A stretch of DNA of 64,000 nucleotides. It comes from Dactylosporangium siamense. GTDB taxonomy: Bacteria; Actinomycetota; Actinomycetes; Mycobacteriales; Micromonosporaceae. Positions within the stretch are counted from its first letter, which is position 1, and every line of letters begins with the position of its first letter. Position numbers and translations under genes: made by a program. This document shows, piece after piece, positions 31,414 to 40,692 of this stretch. Below the pieces are notes generated by a model. The model was not told the origin of the DNA. It worked only from the letters and a program-made list of their open reading frames with translations, and did not search any database. The stretch lies in assembly GCF_016862795.1 (NCBI RefSeq), contig NZ_BONQ01000033.1, positions 1 through 64,000 on the forward strand, given 5' to 3'.

Positions 31414-32957
31414 GGTCGGACTCGACACCTTCGGCGACGGGCCCCAGAGACGCGCGCCTGTTCGGCGGGTCCGAGGGTGACCTGTCCGGCAACCCGTTCC
31501 GGGCCGACCGCGACCGGATCGTCGCGTCGCCGTTCTTCGCCCGCCTCGGCGGCGTCACCCAGGTGATCAGCCCGGGCGGGTCCGGGCTGCTGGTCCACAA
31601 CCGGCTCACCCACAGCCTCAAGGTGGCCAGCGTCGCCCGCGGGATCGTGGAGCGCCTGTGCTCCCCCACCACCGGCTCGCAGTCGCTGCTGGACAAGCTC
31701 GGCGGCTGCGACGCCGACGTGGTGGAGGCGGCGGCGCTCGCGCACGACCTGGGCCACCCGCCGTTCGGGCACCTCGGCGAGCGGGTCCTGGACCGGCTCG
31801 CCCGGCAGCGGCTCGGCCTGCCCGACGGCTTCGAGGGCAACGCACAGTCGTACCGCATCGTGACGAGCACCGAGATCAGCGGCTCGACCGTCGGGCTGGA
31901 CCTGACCGCCGCGGTCCGTGCGGCCATGGCGAAGTACCCGTGGACCCGGCGAACCTACCCTTCGCCGCACGTACACCTGATGCAGCCGACACCACGCGGT
32001 GCCGGGGTGGATCCGGAGGACCCCGCCGCCGGGTCCGTGAAGTTCGGCGCCTACGTGACGGAGCTGGCCGACCTGCGCCAGGCCCGGGTGCCGTTCGACG
32101 GGCTGCTCGCGCAGTGGCAGCAGACCGCCGAGGCGTCGGTGATGGACACCGCCGACGACATCGCCTACGCCATCCACGACCTCGAGGACTTCCACCGGGT
32201 CGGGGTCCTGCAGCAGGGCACCGTCGCGACCGAGCTGATGGCGTGGCAGCGCGACGCGACCGAGCTGCGCGGCCTGGACCTCGCCGCGCTGCGGCACACG
32301 ACCCGCCGGCCGGGCCGGTCGGTGGAGCTGCTGCGCCGCGACATCTGCCGCAAGGACGGCTGGATCAGCGACGACGACGCGTTCTGGTCGGCCGTGGAGC
32401 ACGTCCGGCACGAGCTGGTCGACGGGCTGCTCGCGGCGCCGTTCGACGGCTCGGTCGAGGCGGAGCAGAGCGTCGCGCGGTTCTCGGCGCGGTGGACCCG
32501 CCGGCTGATCGACGCGATCCACGTGCGGGCGGACCCGCCGATGCGCTCCGGGCACGTCGCGCTCGGCGTCGCGCAGTGGCACGAGGTGCAGGTGCTGAAG
32601 TTCGTGCACCACCGGTTCGTGCTCGAACGCCCCGACCTGGCGCTGCACCAGCGGGGCCAGGCGCGGCTGCTGGGGGCGCTGGTCGAGGCGCTGCACGCGT
32701 GGCTGGTCGACCCGGCCGAGGCGGTGCGGCTGCCGCGACGGCTGCACGACCTGGTCGAGATGGCCCACGCCGAGGTGCGGGACCTGACCGCCGCCGACTA
32801 CGGCCTCGCCGACGGCGACTTCGACCCGACGGCGATGGCCCGCGGCCGGGCGATCGTCGACTTCGTGGCCGCGCTCACCGACGGGCAGGCGGTCGGCCTC
32901 CTCGACGCGCTGTCGGGGCGGTCCCGGCAGCTGTGGACGGACGCCTTCGTATTGTGA
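31410..32957 (+). CDS. dgt: Deoxyguanosinetriphosphate triphosphohydrolase-like protein
   Basis: HD-domain enzyme of 515 residues that hydrolyses dNTPs to nucleoside and triphosphate. The metal ligands are visible: HNRLTHSLKV (first H), AHDLGHPPFGH (HD pair near residue 113) and DTADDIAYAIHDLEDF (late D near 250). Length is at the upper end for bacterial dGTPases because of an insertion around residues 165-220. The ATG at 31410 overlaps the methyltransferase stop. In actinobacteria this gene usually lies near dnaG, which is not in the window. Confidence 0.9.
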   Translation: MRSDSTPSATGPRDARLFGGSEGDLSGNPFRADRDRIVASPFFARLGGVTQVISPGGSGLLVHNRLTHSLKVASVARGIVERLCSPTTGSQSLLDKLGGCDADVVEAAALAHDLGHPPFGHLGERVLDRLARQRLGLPDGFEGNAQSYRIVTSTEISGSTVGLDLTAAVRAAMAKYPWTRRTYPSPHVHLMQPTPRGAGVDPEDPAAGSVKFGAYVTELADLRQARVPFDGLLAQWQQTAEASVMDTADDIAYAIHDLEDFHRVGVLQQGTVATELMAWQRDATELRGLDLAALRHTTRRPGRSVELLRRDICRKDGWISDDDAFWSAVEHVRHELVDGLLAAPFDGSVEAEQSVARFSARWTRRLIDAIHVRADPPMRSGHVALGVAQWHEVQVLKFVHHRFVLERPDLALHQRGQARLLGALVEALHAWLVDPAEAVRLPRRLHDLVEMAHAEVRDLTAADYGLADGDFDPTAMARGRAIVDFVAALTDGQAVGLLDALSGRSRQLWTDAFVL

Positions 32958-32962
32958 GCCCC

Positions 32963-33427
32963 ATGCTCACGATTCGCCCGCTCACCCAGGCCGAGTACGA
33001 CGTCCGCGTCCCCGCGCTCAAGGCCGAGTACGCAGCCGACGAGGTGCGCGCCGGCCGTGCCACCCTCGAGGACGCCACCGAACGGGTCGAGCGGCAGTTC
33101 GCGACGCTGCTGCCCGACGGGCTGGCCACCGAGGGGCAGCTGCTGTTCGCCGGCGTGGTCGACGGCGAGGTCGTCGGGTTCCTGTGGATCGGGCTGCCGA
33201 TCGCCGACCGGCCGCAGGCGTGGATCTACGAGATCCAGGTCGACGAGGCGCACCGCCGCCGCGGCCACGGCCGGGCGCTGATGCTCGCCGCCGAGGACGA
33301 GCTGCGGGCCCGCGGCGTCGCCCGGCTCGGCCTGAACGTCTTCGGCCACAACCCGGGCGCCCGGCAGCTGTACGAATCGTTGGGGTTCGAGACGACTTCG
33401 CAGCAGATGTCGAAGGCGCTTGAATAA
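32963..33427 (+). CDS. GNAT-family N-acetyltransferase
   Basis: Protein of 154 residues with the GNAT fold. The acetyl-CoA-binding motif is QVDEAHRRRGHGRALM near residue 92, followed by LGLNVFGHNPGARQLYESLGF, a common signature of the acetyltransferase_1 group. The substrate cannot be told. The start is ATG at 32963; a GTG at 32954 overlapping the dGTPase stop is also possible. It most likely shares a transcript with dgt. Confidence 0.88.
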   Translation: MLTIRPLTQAEYDVRVPALKAEYAADEVRAGRATLEDATERVERQFATLLPDGLATEGQLLFAGVVDGEVVGFLWIGLPIADRPQAWIYEIQVDEAHRRRGHGRALMLAAEDELRARGVARLGLNVFGHNPGARQLYESLGFETTSQQMSKALE

Positions 33428-33480
33428 CCGTCTGCATCAATAGGTTGCGGGCGTCACTCCTGTACCACTAGAAAGGGTCA

Positions 33481-34551
33481 GTGACCACCGAGAGTGATCT
33501 TCCGGCGACTGGGCGCCGCATTCACTGGGGGCCGATCGGCGTTGCTATCGCCGGCGTCGCCACGGTGGCATTGACCGCGGTGCTCGTGTACCCATTGACC
33601 CAGCCGGCCCGGCGGACGTCGGCGGACGGCCTGACCCCGGAGCAGCGCCGGTCGGCGGAGATGGCGGGGCTGCCCGGCGTCGCGTCGTCCACCGCGTCCC
33701 GCTCACCGTCACCATCTCCGTCTTCTGCTTCGCCGTCGACGTCGGCGCCGCCCCGGGCCGCGTCCCGCAGCGGCGGGAAGCCGGCGGCGGGCAACACCGG
33801 GGTGGTCGCCGGAACCAACCTGACGGTGCTCACCGGGGACCAGACGCTGGCCACGGACAACGCCGTGGTGGCCAACGCCGATATTCGCGGATACGTCCGG
33901 ATAACCGGAAAAAATGTGACGATTCGCAACTCGATCGTGCGGGGCGGGGCGGCCCGCTGCTCGGCCGCGGTGATCCAGGTCGAGGGCAGCGCCGTCATCG
34001 AGGACGTCGAGATCGCGCCCGCCAGCCCCAACGCCTGCCTCGACGGCGTCTGGGCCACCGCGACCACCCTCACCCGGGTCAACATCCACGGCACCGTCGA
34101 CGGCGTGAAGGCCGGCAACGACGTCGTCGTGCAGGACTCCTGGATCCACGACCTGACGTTCTACGGCAGCGGCGCCCCCGGCGGCGGCGCGACCGTCAAC
34201 GACGCCGTCGACACCCGCGGCAAACGCCGGATCACTCTGCGGCACAACGTGCTGCACCCGGGCGCCGACGCCAACGCCGCCTACCAGGTGACCCAGGAGG
34301 GCGGCGCGAGCGGCGACATCCGGGTCGAGAACAACTGGCTCGACGGCGGCCACTGCGTGCTCAACTTCGCCCACCGCGGCGGTGGCCCCACCCCGCTGAC
34401 CGGCATCGCCGTGGTGAACAACCGCTTCGGCCGCAACAGCATGTTCGCCTGCCCGATCCTCATCAGCACCGCCACCAACCTGACCGCCAATTCGGGAAAC
34501 GTCTGGGACGACACCGGCGCCGCCATCCCGGCACCCGACAAACACGATTAA
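33481..34551 (+). CDS. Membrane-anchored right-handed beta-helix protein
   Basis: Protein of 356 residues. It has an N-terminal membrane anchor (IGVAIAGVATVALTAVLVYPL, about 18-38), then a Ser/Pro-rich linker (about 70-105), then repeats of the beta-helix type such as VTIRNSIVRGG, AVIEDVEIAP and DIRVENNWLDGG. Such folds occur in pectate-lyase-like and NosD-like proteins that bind or cut polysaccharide. No catalytic triad is obvious, so an enzymatic or a purely structural surface role is open. The GTG start at 33481 has AAAGGG upstream. Confidence 0.75.
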   Translation: MTTESDLPATGRRIHWGPIGVAIAGVATVALTAVLVYPLTQPARRTSADGLTPEQRRSAEMAGLPGVASSTASRSPSPSPSSASPSTSAPPRAASRSGGKPAAGNTGVVAGTNLTVLTGDQTLATDNAVVANADIRGYVRITGKNVTIRNSIVRGGAARCSAAVIQVEGSAVIEDVEIAPASPNACLDGVWATATTLTRVNIHGTVDGVKAGNDVVVQDSWIHDLTFYGSGAPGGGATVNDAVDTRGKRRITLRHNVLHPGADANAAYQVTQEGGASGDIRVENNWLDGGHCVLNFAHRGGGPTPLTGIAVVNNRFGRNSMFACPILISTATNLTANSGNVWDDTGAAIPAPDKHD

Positions 34552-34559
34552 ATGATCGG

Positions 34560-35942
34560 GTGAGTTCTACCTTCGCTGGTTCGGCTGAGCGCCTGGTGGT
34601 GATCGGCGGCGACGCCGCGGGGATGAGCGCCGCCTCGCAGGCCCGCCGCCGCCGCCCCGACGACCTGCGGATCGTGGCGTTCGAGAAGGGGCAGCACGTC
34701 TCGTATTCGGCGTGCGGCATCCCCTACCTCGTCGCCGGTGACGTCGGCACCTCCGACGACCTCGTCGCCCGCACCCCCGAGGCGTTCCGCAGGCTCGACA
34801 TCGACGTGCGCCTCGGCAGCGAGGTCGTCGCGATCTCCCTCGACGAGCGCACCGTGACGGTCCGCGCCCCGGACCGCACCTATGACGAGCCGTTCGACCA
34901 GCTCGTGATCGCCACCGGTGGCGTGCCGGCCCGCCCCGACGTGCCCGGCGCCGACGCCGCCGGCATCCACGGCGTGCAGACCCTCGAGGACGGGATCCGA
35001 ATCCTGTCGTTCCTGGAGCGCCACCACCCCCGCCGGGCCGTCGTCGTCGGCGCCGGCTACATCGGCCTGGAGATGGCCGAGGCGATGATCAGACGCGGCC
35101 TGGAGGTCGCCCTCATCGACGCCGCCGATCAGCCGATGCGCACCCTCGACCCGGACATGGCCTCGCTCGTCGCCGACGCGCTGCGGGGACTCGGCGTCGA
35201 CCTGCGCCTGTCCTGCCCCCTGGAAGGCTTCGACGTCAGCGGTGGCCGGGTCACCGGGGTCCGCACCGCCGAGGGCACCCTGCCCGCGGACATCGTCATC
35301 CTCGGCCTCGGCACCCGCCCCAACAGCGCCCTCGCCGCCGACGCGGGGATCACCGTCGGCGCGACCGGCGGCATCACCGTCGACCGCCGCCTGCGGACCT
35401 CCGCCGACGGCGTCTGGGCCGCCGGCGACTGCGTCGAGGTCTTCCACCTGATCTCGCAGCGCCCCGCCGCCGTCGCCCTCGGCACCCACGCCAACAAGCA
35501 GGGCCGCGCCGCCGGCATCAACATCGGCGGCGGCTACGCCACCTTCCCGGGCGTCCTCGGCACCGCCGTCTCGAAGATCTGCGCGTACGAGGTCGCCCGC
35601 ACCGGCCTGTCCACCACCGAGGCCGCCACCGCCGGCTTCGCCACCTTCGCCACGGTCACCGAGTCCACCACCCGCGCCGGCTACTACCCCGGCGCCGTCC
35701 CCATCACCACGAAGATCATCGCCGAGCGCACCACCGGCCGCCTGCTCGGCGCCCAGATCGTCGGCCAGGAAGGCGCGGCGAAACGCATCGACGCCCTCGC
35801 CGTCGCCCTCTGGCACGGCATGACCGTCGAAGAGATGACCGGCCTCGACCTCTCCTACGCTCCCCCGTTCGCCCCCGTCTGGGACCCGGTCCTCATCACC
35901 GCCCGCAAGGCCGCCGAGAAGCTGGCTACCCTCAAGCCGTGA
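34560..35942 (+). CDS. FAD-dependent pyridine nucleotide-disulfide oxidoreductase (CoA-disulfide reductase-like)
   Basis: Flavoprotein of 460 residues. The FAD-binding site is VVIGGDAAGMSAA near residue 14. A single redox cysteine follows in VSYSACGIPYL near 50, the pattern of CoA-disulfide reductases and peroxide or NADH oxidases. The NAD site is AVVVGAGYIGLEMAEAM near 158, with a second FAD contact at GVWAAGDCVE and a C-terminal dimerisation domain. It probably reduces a low-molecular-weight disulfide, polysulfide or oxygen with NAD(P)H. The GTG at 34560 lies eight bases after the beta-helix gene. Confidence 0.87.
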   Translation: MSSTFAGSAERLVVIGGDAAGMSAASQARRRRPDDLRIVAFEKGQHVSYSACGIPYLVAGDVGTSDDLVARTPEAFRRLDIDVRLGSEVVAISLDERTVTVRAPDRTYDEPFDQLVIATGGVPARPDVPGADAAGIHGVQTLEDGIRILSFLERHHPRRAVVVGAGYIGLEMAEAMIRRGLEVALIDAADQPMRTLDPDMASLVADALRGLGVDLRLSCPLEGFDVSGGRVTGVRTAEGTLPADIVILGLGTRPNSALAADAGITVGATGGITVDRRLRTSADGVWAAGDCVEVFHLISQRPAAVALGTHANKQGRAAGINIGGGYATFPGVLGTAVSKICAYEVARTGLSTTEAATAGFATFATVTESTTRAGYYPGAVPITTKIIAERTTGRLLGAQIVGQEGAAKRIDALAVALWHGMTVEEMTGLDLSYAPPFAPVWDPVLITARKAAEKLATLKP

Positions 35943-36376
35943 TCCTGCACAGCGCACCGTTCGCCGCCTTGGACGTCTTCACCCTGTACGCCCTGCTCCG
36001 CCTCCGCAACGACGTCTTCGTCGTCGAACAGGATTGCGTCTACCCCGACCTGGACGGCCGCGACACCGATCCGGACACCGTCCACGTCTGGCTCACCTCC
36101 CCGGCGGGCAACGTCACGGCGTATCTCCGCGTCCTGAGCGAACCGGACGGCACCGCCCGCATCGGCCGCGTCGTGACCGAGCCCGCACATCGCGGCCAGG
36201 GCCTGGCCGGCCGCCTGCTCGCCGAGGCCGTCTCGGTCGTCGGGCCGCGCGCGGCGGTGCTGGACGCGCAGACGACCGCGATCCGCGTCTACGAGCGGTT
36301 CGGGTTCACCGTGTCGGGGCCGGCGTTCCTCGACGACGGTATCGAGCATGTCCCGATGTGGCGGCCCGCCCCCTGA
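35939..36376 (+). CDS. elaA: ElaA-type GNAT acetyltransferase
   Basis: Protein of 145 residues matching the ElaA family: LYALLRLRNDVFVVEQDCVYPDLDGRD near the start, then the acyl-CoA-binding motif RIGRVVTEPAHRGQGLAGRLL and a C-terminal YERFGFTVSGPAFLDDGIEHVPM. The role of ElaA is not established. The GTG start overlaps the stop of the flavoprotein gene (GTGA), so the two are co-translated. It converges on hemQ with a long inverted repeat between the two stops. Confidence 0.9.
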   Translation: MILHSAPFAALDVFTLYALLRLRNDVFVVEQDCVYPDLDGRDTDPDTVHVWLTSPAGNVTAYLRVLSEPDGTARIGRVVTEPAHRGQGLAGRLLAEAVSVVGPRAAVLDAQTTAIRVYERFGFTVSGPAFLDDGIEHVPMWRPAP

Positions 36377-36384
36377 GGGCTTCT

Positions 36385-36437
36385 CATGATCCGGTCGACG
36401 TTGTTCACCCAGGGGTACACAAGTCGACCGGATCATG
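36385..36437. terminator. Bidirectional terminator-like inverted repeat
   Basis: Perfect 15-bp arms CATGATCCGGTCGAC (36385-36399) and GTCGACCGGATCATG (36423-36437) with a 23-nt loop, lying exactly between the convergent elaA and hemQ genes. The stem is less GC-rich than its surroundings. Confidence 0.7.
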
Positions 36438-36450
36438 GAGCAACGACCCG

Positions 36451-37149
36451 CTACGGCAGGTTGGCGATCAGGTCCGCGATGTCCCGCCGCCGCCCGGTGT
36501 AGAACGGCACCTCCTCGCGAACATGCCGCCGAGCCGTCGACGCCCGCAGCTCCCGCATCAGGTCCACGATCCGGTGCAGCTCGTCCGCCTCGAAGGCCAG
36601 CATCCACTCGTAGTCGCCCAGGGCGAAGCTCGCCACCGTGTTGGCCCGGACGTCGGCATAGCCGCGGGCCATCTTGCCGTGCTCGGCGAGCATGGCGCGG
36701 CGCTCCTCGTCGGGCAGGAGATACCACTCGTAGGAGCGGACGAACGGGTAGACGCAGACCCAGGCACGGGCCTCCTCCTCGGCCAGGAACGCCGGGATGT
36801 GGCTCTTGTTGAACTCGGCGGGCCGGTGCAGCGCCAGCTGCGACCAGACGGGCTGGAGGTGGGCGCCGAGGGCGGTGCGGCGCAGCGCCGCATACGCCTC
36901 CTGGAGCGCCTCGGCGCTCGGTGCGTGCCACCAGATCAGGAGGTCGGCGTCGGCGCGGAGGCCGGCGACGTCATAGGTGCCGCGGACCACGACGTCCTTC
37001 GCGGCCAGGTCGGCGAGGAACGCGGTCGCCTCGGCGGCGGTCTCGTCGCGGGTCGCCGGGTCGAGGGGGGTCGACGCCTGGAACACCGACCACATCGTGT
37101 AGCGGATCGAGTCGTTCAGCTCGCGGATGCGCGCGGCGTTGCTGGTCAT
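36451..37149 (-). CDS. hemQ: Coproheme decarboxylase HemQ (chlorite dismutase family)
   Basis: Protein of 232 residues that makes heme b by peroxide-driven decarboxylation of two propionates of coproheme, the last step of the coproporphyrin-dependent pathway of actinobacteria. The conserved heme-site region [19 protein letters not shown] and the C-terminal [14 protein letters not shown] are typical; the histidine in the first block is the expected proximal ligand. It lies four bases after the hemY stop, so the two heme genes form an operon. Confidence 0.95.
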   Translation of the reverse strand: MTSNAARIRELNDSIRYTMWSVFQASTPLDPATRDETAAEATAFLADLAAKDVVVRGTYDVAGLRADADLLIWWHAPSAEALQEAYAALRRTALGAHLQPVWSQLALHRPAEFNKSHIPAFLAEEEARAWVCVYPFVRSYEWYLLPDEERRAMLAEHGKMARGYADVRANTVASFALGDYEWMLAFEADELHRIVDLMRELRASTARRHVREEVPFYTGRRRDIADLIANLP

Positions 37150-37153
37150 CTCG

Positions 37154-38539
37154 CTATCCTTCCAGGGCTTCGAGCAGCGTGTCGGCGGCGGTCCACCCCG
37201 ATGTGACGCAGGCGGGGATCCCGACGCCGTCATAGGCGGCGCCGGCGACCGCGATGGCCGGGTGGGCGGTGAGAGCGGCGCGCAGCGCGGCGACGCGGTC
37301 GCGGTGGTGCGGCTCGTATTGCGGGAGGCCGCCGCCCCAGCGGAAGACGGCCGCGTCGACCGGGTCGGGCAGGCGGTCGACGCCGAGCAGGCGGGCCACC
37401 TCGTCGCGGACCACGTCGAGCAGGTCCGGGTCGGTGCGCTGCAACTGGTGCTCGTCGCCGGCGCGGCCGACGGAGGCGCGCACGAGGGTGAGCCCGGGAC
37501 GGCGCAGGTGGGACCACTTCTGGTCGAAGAACGTGACCGCCTTGACCGCGAACCCCTCCGTCGCCGGGACCAGGAACCCCGACAGCTCGGGCAGCTTCGT
37601 GGCCGGCAGCGCGAGCGCGACGAGCGCGACGCTGGCATAGCCGAGGGGCACGCCGGCCACGCCATCCACTGTGGACAGCAGGCGGGCAGCGGGGGTGGCG
37701 GGCACGGCGAGGACCACGCCGTCGGCGTCCACTGTGGATGCGTCGCGGGTCGAGCCGACGGTGAGGCGCCAGCCGGTGCCGTGCCGGCGCAGCTCCCGCA
37801 CGGGCAGGCCGAGCCGGACGTCGGGCAGGGACGCGGCGAGCGCGTCGACGAGCCGGCTCAGGCCGCCCTGGACGGTGCTGAACACGGGCGCGCCCGGCGT
37901 GCTGCGCCGTGCCGCGAGGGCCGACCGGACGGCGCCGGTCAGGGTGTCGGACCGCTCGGCCGCGTCGGCGAGCGCGGGCAACGCCATGCGCAGCGACAGC
38001 CGGTCGGCGCGGCCGGCATAGACGCCGCCGAGGAGCGGCTCCACGAACCGGTCGACGACGAGGTCGCCGCGCCGCGGCCGGACCAGCCCGCCGACGGTCA
38101 CGTCCTCGCCGGGGCGCAGCAGCGGGCCGCTGCCGGGACGGTCAGCCGGGCGCTCGGCCGGGTCGGTGTCGACGGGGATGCCCATGAGGGTGCCGGGTGG
38201 CAGGTCGTGCAGGCCGCCGTCGACCGCGACCGCGGCCTTCGACGTGGTGGGGTGCACGATCGCGTCGCCGAGCCCGACCTGCTCGGCCAGGCGCACGGCG
38301 GCGCTCGGCCCGCCGGCCGGGTCGCCGGACAGGAACGACTCGGCGCCCCGCTCGACCGGGCCGCCGGCCAGCTCGACGGTGCGCAGCTTGCCGCCGGGCC
38401 GGTCGCCCTGGTCGAACAGCACCACGTCGAGGTGCGGGGCGCGCTCACGCAGGCGGTGCGCCGCGGCGAGACCGGCGATGCCACCGCCGATCACCACGAC
38501 CCGTCGCCGCACGCCTCCAGCCAGACCCCGAGCAGCCAT
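37154..38539 (-). CDS. hemY: Coproporphyrinogen/protoporphyrinogen oxidase HemY
   Basis: FAD-dependent oxidase of 461 residues. The dinucleotide-binding motif is [17 protein letters not shown] at the N-terminus, followed by [10 protein letters not shown], an [10 protein letters not shown] block and the C-terminal [23 protein letters not shown], which closes the FAD site. In organisms with HemQ this enzyme oxidises coproporphyrinogen III to coproporphyrin III. It is first in the hemY-hemQ operon and divergent from the SDR gene with only 22 bases between the starts. Confidence 0.94.
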   Translation of the reverse strand: MAARGLAGGVRRRVVVIGGGIAGLAAAHRLRERAPHLDVVLFDQGDRPGGKLRTVELAGGPVERGAESFLSGDPAGGPSAAVRLAEQVGLGDAIVHPTTSKAAVAVDGGLHDLPPGTLMGIPVDTDPAERPADRPGSGPLLRPGEDVTVGGLVRPRRGDLVVDRFVEPLLGGVYAGRADRLSLRMALPALADAAERSDTLTGAVRSALAARRSTPGAPVFSTVQGGLSRLVDALAASLPDVRLGLPVRELRRHGTGWRLTVGSTRDASTVDADGVVLAVPATPAARLLSTVDGVAGVPLGYASVALVALALPATKLPELSGFLVPATEGFAVKAVTFFDQKWSHLRRPGLTLVRASVGRAGDEHQLQRTDPDLLDVVRDEVARLLGVDRLPDPVDAAVFRWGGGLPQYEPHHRDRVAALRAALTAHPAIAVAGAAYDGVGIPACVTSGWTAADTLLEALEG

Positions 38540-38561
38540 GCCCCGAGTCTATGGTCGGCAT

Positions 38562-39317
38562 ATGACAGAAACGCGAGTGGCCGTCGTCACCGGCGCGGCG
38601 CAGGGCATCGGCCGGAAGACCGCGGAGCTGCTGGTCGAGGAGGGGTACCGGCTGGCGGTCATCGACACGAAACCGGTCGACCTCGACGGGCTGATGTTCG
38701 TGGGTGACGTCTCCGACGAGACGTCGGTAGCGCGGTTCGTCGCCGAGGTCGAGGAGGTGTACGGCGGCTGCGACGTGCTCGTGAACAACGCCGGCATCGC
38801 CTCGATCGCGCCGGCCGAGGACACCGACGCGGCGCAGTGGCGGCGGGTCCTCGACGTGAACCTCACCGGGCCGTTCCTGCTGTCGCGGGCGTTCGGGCGG
38901 CGGATGCTGGTCCGCGGCACCGGCTCGATCGTCAACATCGCCTCGGTGGCCGGGTTGCTGGGGGTCGCGGACCGGGTGGCGTACAACGCGAGCAAGCACG
39001 GCCTGATCGGCATGACCCGCACCCTGGCCGTCGAGTGGGGCGGCCGCGGCGTGCGGGTCAACGCGGTCTGCCCCGGCTGGGTGAAGACCGAGATGGACGA
39101 CGAGTCGCAGGCGTCCGGCGCGTACGCGGACACCGACATCACCGATCACGTGCCGATGGCGCGGTTCGCGCAGCCGGAGGACGTGGCCCGCGCGGTGGCG
39201 TTCCTCGCCGACCCGGACCGGTCGGGGTTCATCAACGGGGCATCGCTCTCCGTCGACGGCGGCTGGGCGGCCGATGGGTCGTGGCAGTCGCTGCGGCTGG
39301 ACAGCCGCGGGCGCTGA
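38562..39317 (+). CDS. Short-chain dehydrogenase/reductase (SDR)
   Basis: NAD(P)-dependent oxidoreductase of 251 residues with the classical SDR motifs: TGAAQGIG for the coenzyme at residue 10, NNAG near 73, catalytic serine in NIASVAG and the YxxxK pair in YNASK, then PGWVKTEM. A C-terminal DGGWAADG closes the fold. The shape resembles 3-oxoacyl-ACP reductase or diol dehydrogenase members, but the substrate is not clear. The ATG at 38562 is set by the SDR N-terminus. It is divergent from hemY. Confidence 0.92.
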   Translation: MTETRVAVVTGAAQGIGRKTAELLVEEGYRLAVIDTKPVDLDGLMFVGDVSDETSVARFVAEVEEVYGGCDVLVNNAGIASIAPAEDTDAAQWRRVLDVNLTGPFLLSRAFGRRMLVRGTGSIVNIASVAGLLGVADRVAYNASKHGLIGMTRTLAVEWGGRGVRVNAVCPGWVKTEMDDESQASGAYADTDITDHVPMARFAQPEDVARAVAFLADPDRSGFINGASLSVDGGWAADGSWQSLRLDSRGR

Positions 39318-39443
39318 GGCGGTGGTCGTACATCCGAAGTGCGTCGATATGTCGTCGGGTCGGGCGAATCTGACCAGGGGGATGTCCATCTGTGGGGCGA
39401 ACCCCTCTGGAACATATCGCCGGAGACGAGCACACTCTCTCGG

Positions 39444-40673
39444 ATGAGCGACCTTGCGTCCTCCCGACCGTCACCGGACGAGCCGAGCGACCGTGCGCTG
39501 GATCCCGGCACCGGCGGCGGTCACGCGCCGTGGACCGCCGAGTCACGCAGCGCTGACCCCCGCGGCGCGGAAGCCCGCAACACGGAGGCACGCAACACCG
39601 AGGCACGCAACACCGAGGCGTGGAGCGCCGAGCCGTGGACGACCGACCCGTGGCAGATCGGCACCGGCACCGCGCAGCCGGGTGCCGGTCAGGTCGGCGC
39701 CGGGCCGGACGGGGACGCCTACGCGACGGACCCGCTCGCCGACGTCATCGCGGACCTGGCCGACCTCGCCGACCCGGCGGCCGCCGCCGCGGCGGCCGAG
39801 GCGGCGGCCGCGGCCCGTGCGGCGCCGGTCGACGACGTCGAGCCGACCGCGAGGACGATCTCGGCGCTGCTCGCCGACGCGACGACGTCGCCCGCCGAGC
39901 TGGCCGACGCGGTCGCCTGGTGTTACGACGACGAGGCGCTGCCGCTGCTGCTGCCGCTGATCCACCACTTCGACGCGCGGGTCCGGCGGGCGGTCGCGCA
40001 GGCGCTGCCGAGCGTGCTGGGCGAGGCCGCACCCGACGACACGGTGCGGGCGCTGCTGGTCCTGAGCAACGACCCGGACGACGACGTGCGGGACTGGGCG
40101 TGTTTCGCGCTCGGCACCCAACTGTCCGAGGTGGACGCCCCGGTGCTGCGCGACGCGCTGGTCGTGCGGCTCGACGACGCGCACGACGACACCCGGTGCG
40201 AGGCGCTGCTCGGGCTGGCCCGGCGGCGCGACGAGCGGATCCTGCCGGTGCTGCAGGAGCGGCTGGCCCGCGACAACGTGTTCTCGCTGGAGATCGACGC
40301 GGCCGGCGCCCTCGGGCACCCGTCGCTGCACACCCTGGTGCGCGGGCACCTGTCGGGCTGGGACGACGACGTGGTCGCGCGGGTCTGCGCGGCGCTGCGG
40401 CTGACCGACCCGGACGGCGTGGGTGACGACCTGCTCGACGGGCTCGCCGAGTGGTTCACCGGTGGTGCCCCGCACGCCAGCGACGAGGACCGGTACTGGT
40501 GGTCGGTGACGCTGCAGCTGCTGGAGCACGCGGAGTACCGGGCGCCGGAGATCGCCGAGCAGGTGCACACCCGGCTGGCCGGCGAGGCCCGGGCCACGTC
40601 GCTCATGCTCGGCTCGCGACTGGCGCAGCTCGCCGGCGACCACGGCTGGTGGCGCTGGAGCCCGACCTACTGA
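39444..40673 (+). CDS. HEAT-repeat protein with disordered N-terminal region
   Basis: Protein of 409 residues. The first 125 or so are low-complexity, acidic and alanine-rich. They include three tandem EARNT pentapeptides at residues 43-57 from a 15-bp DNA repeat at 39570-39614. From about residue 130 the protein is built of HEAT-like helical pairs (ALPLLLPLIHHFDARVRRAVAQALPSVLG, then DPDDDVRDWACFALG and DDTRCEALLGLARRRDERILPVLQERL). These repeats make a scaffold for protein binding. The partner is unknown. It converges on hemE with 19 bases between. Confidence 0.82.
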   Translation: MSDLASSRPSPDEPSDRALDPGTGGGHAPWTAESRSADPRGAEARNTEARNTEARNTEAWSAEPWTTDPWQIGTGTAQPGAGQVGAGPDGDAYATDPLADVIADLADLADPAAAAAAAEAAAAARAAPVDDVEPTARTISALLADATTSPAELADAVAWCYDDEALPLLLPLIHHFDARVRRAVAQALPSVLGEAAPDDTVRALLVLSNDPDDDVRDWACFALGTQLSEVDAPVLRDALVVRLDDAHDDTRCEALLGLARRRDERILPVLQERLARDNVFSLEIDAAGALGHPSLHTLVRGHLSGWDDDVVARVCAALRLTDPDGVGDDLLDGLAEWFTGGAPHASDEDRYWWSVTLQLLEHAEYRAPEIAEQVHTRLAGEARATSLMLGSRLAQLAGDHGWWRWSPTY

Positions 40674-40692
40674 GACGCCGCCACAAGCAACG

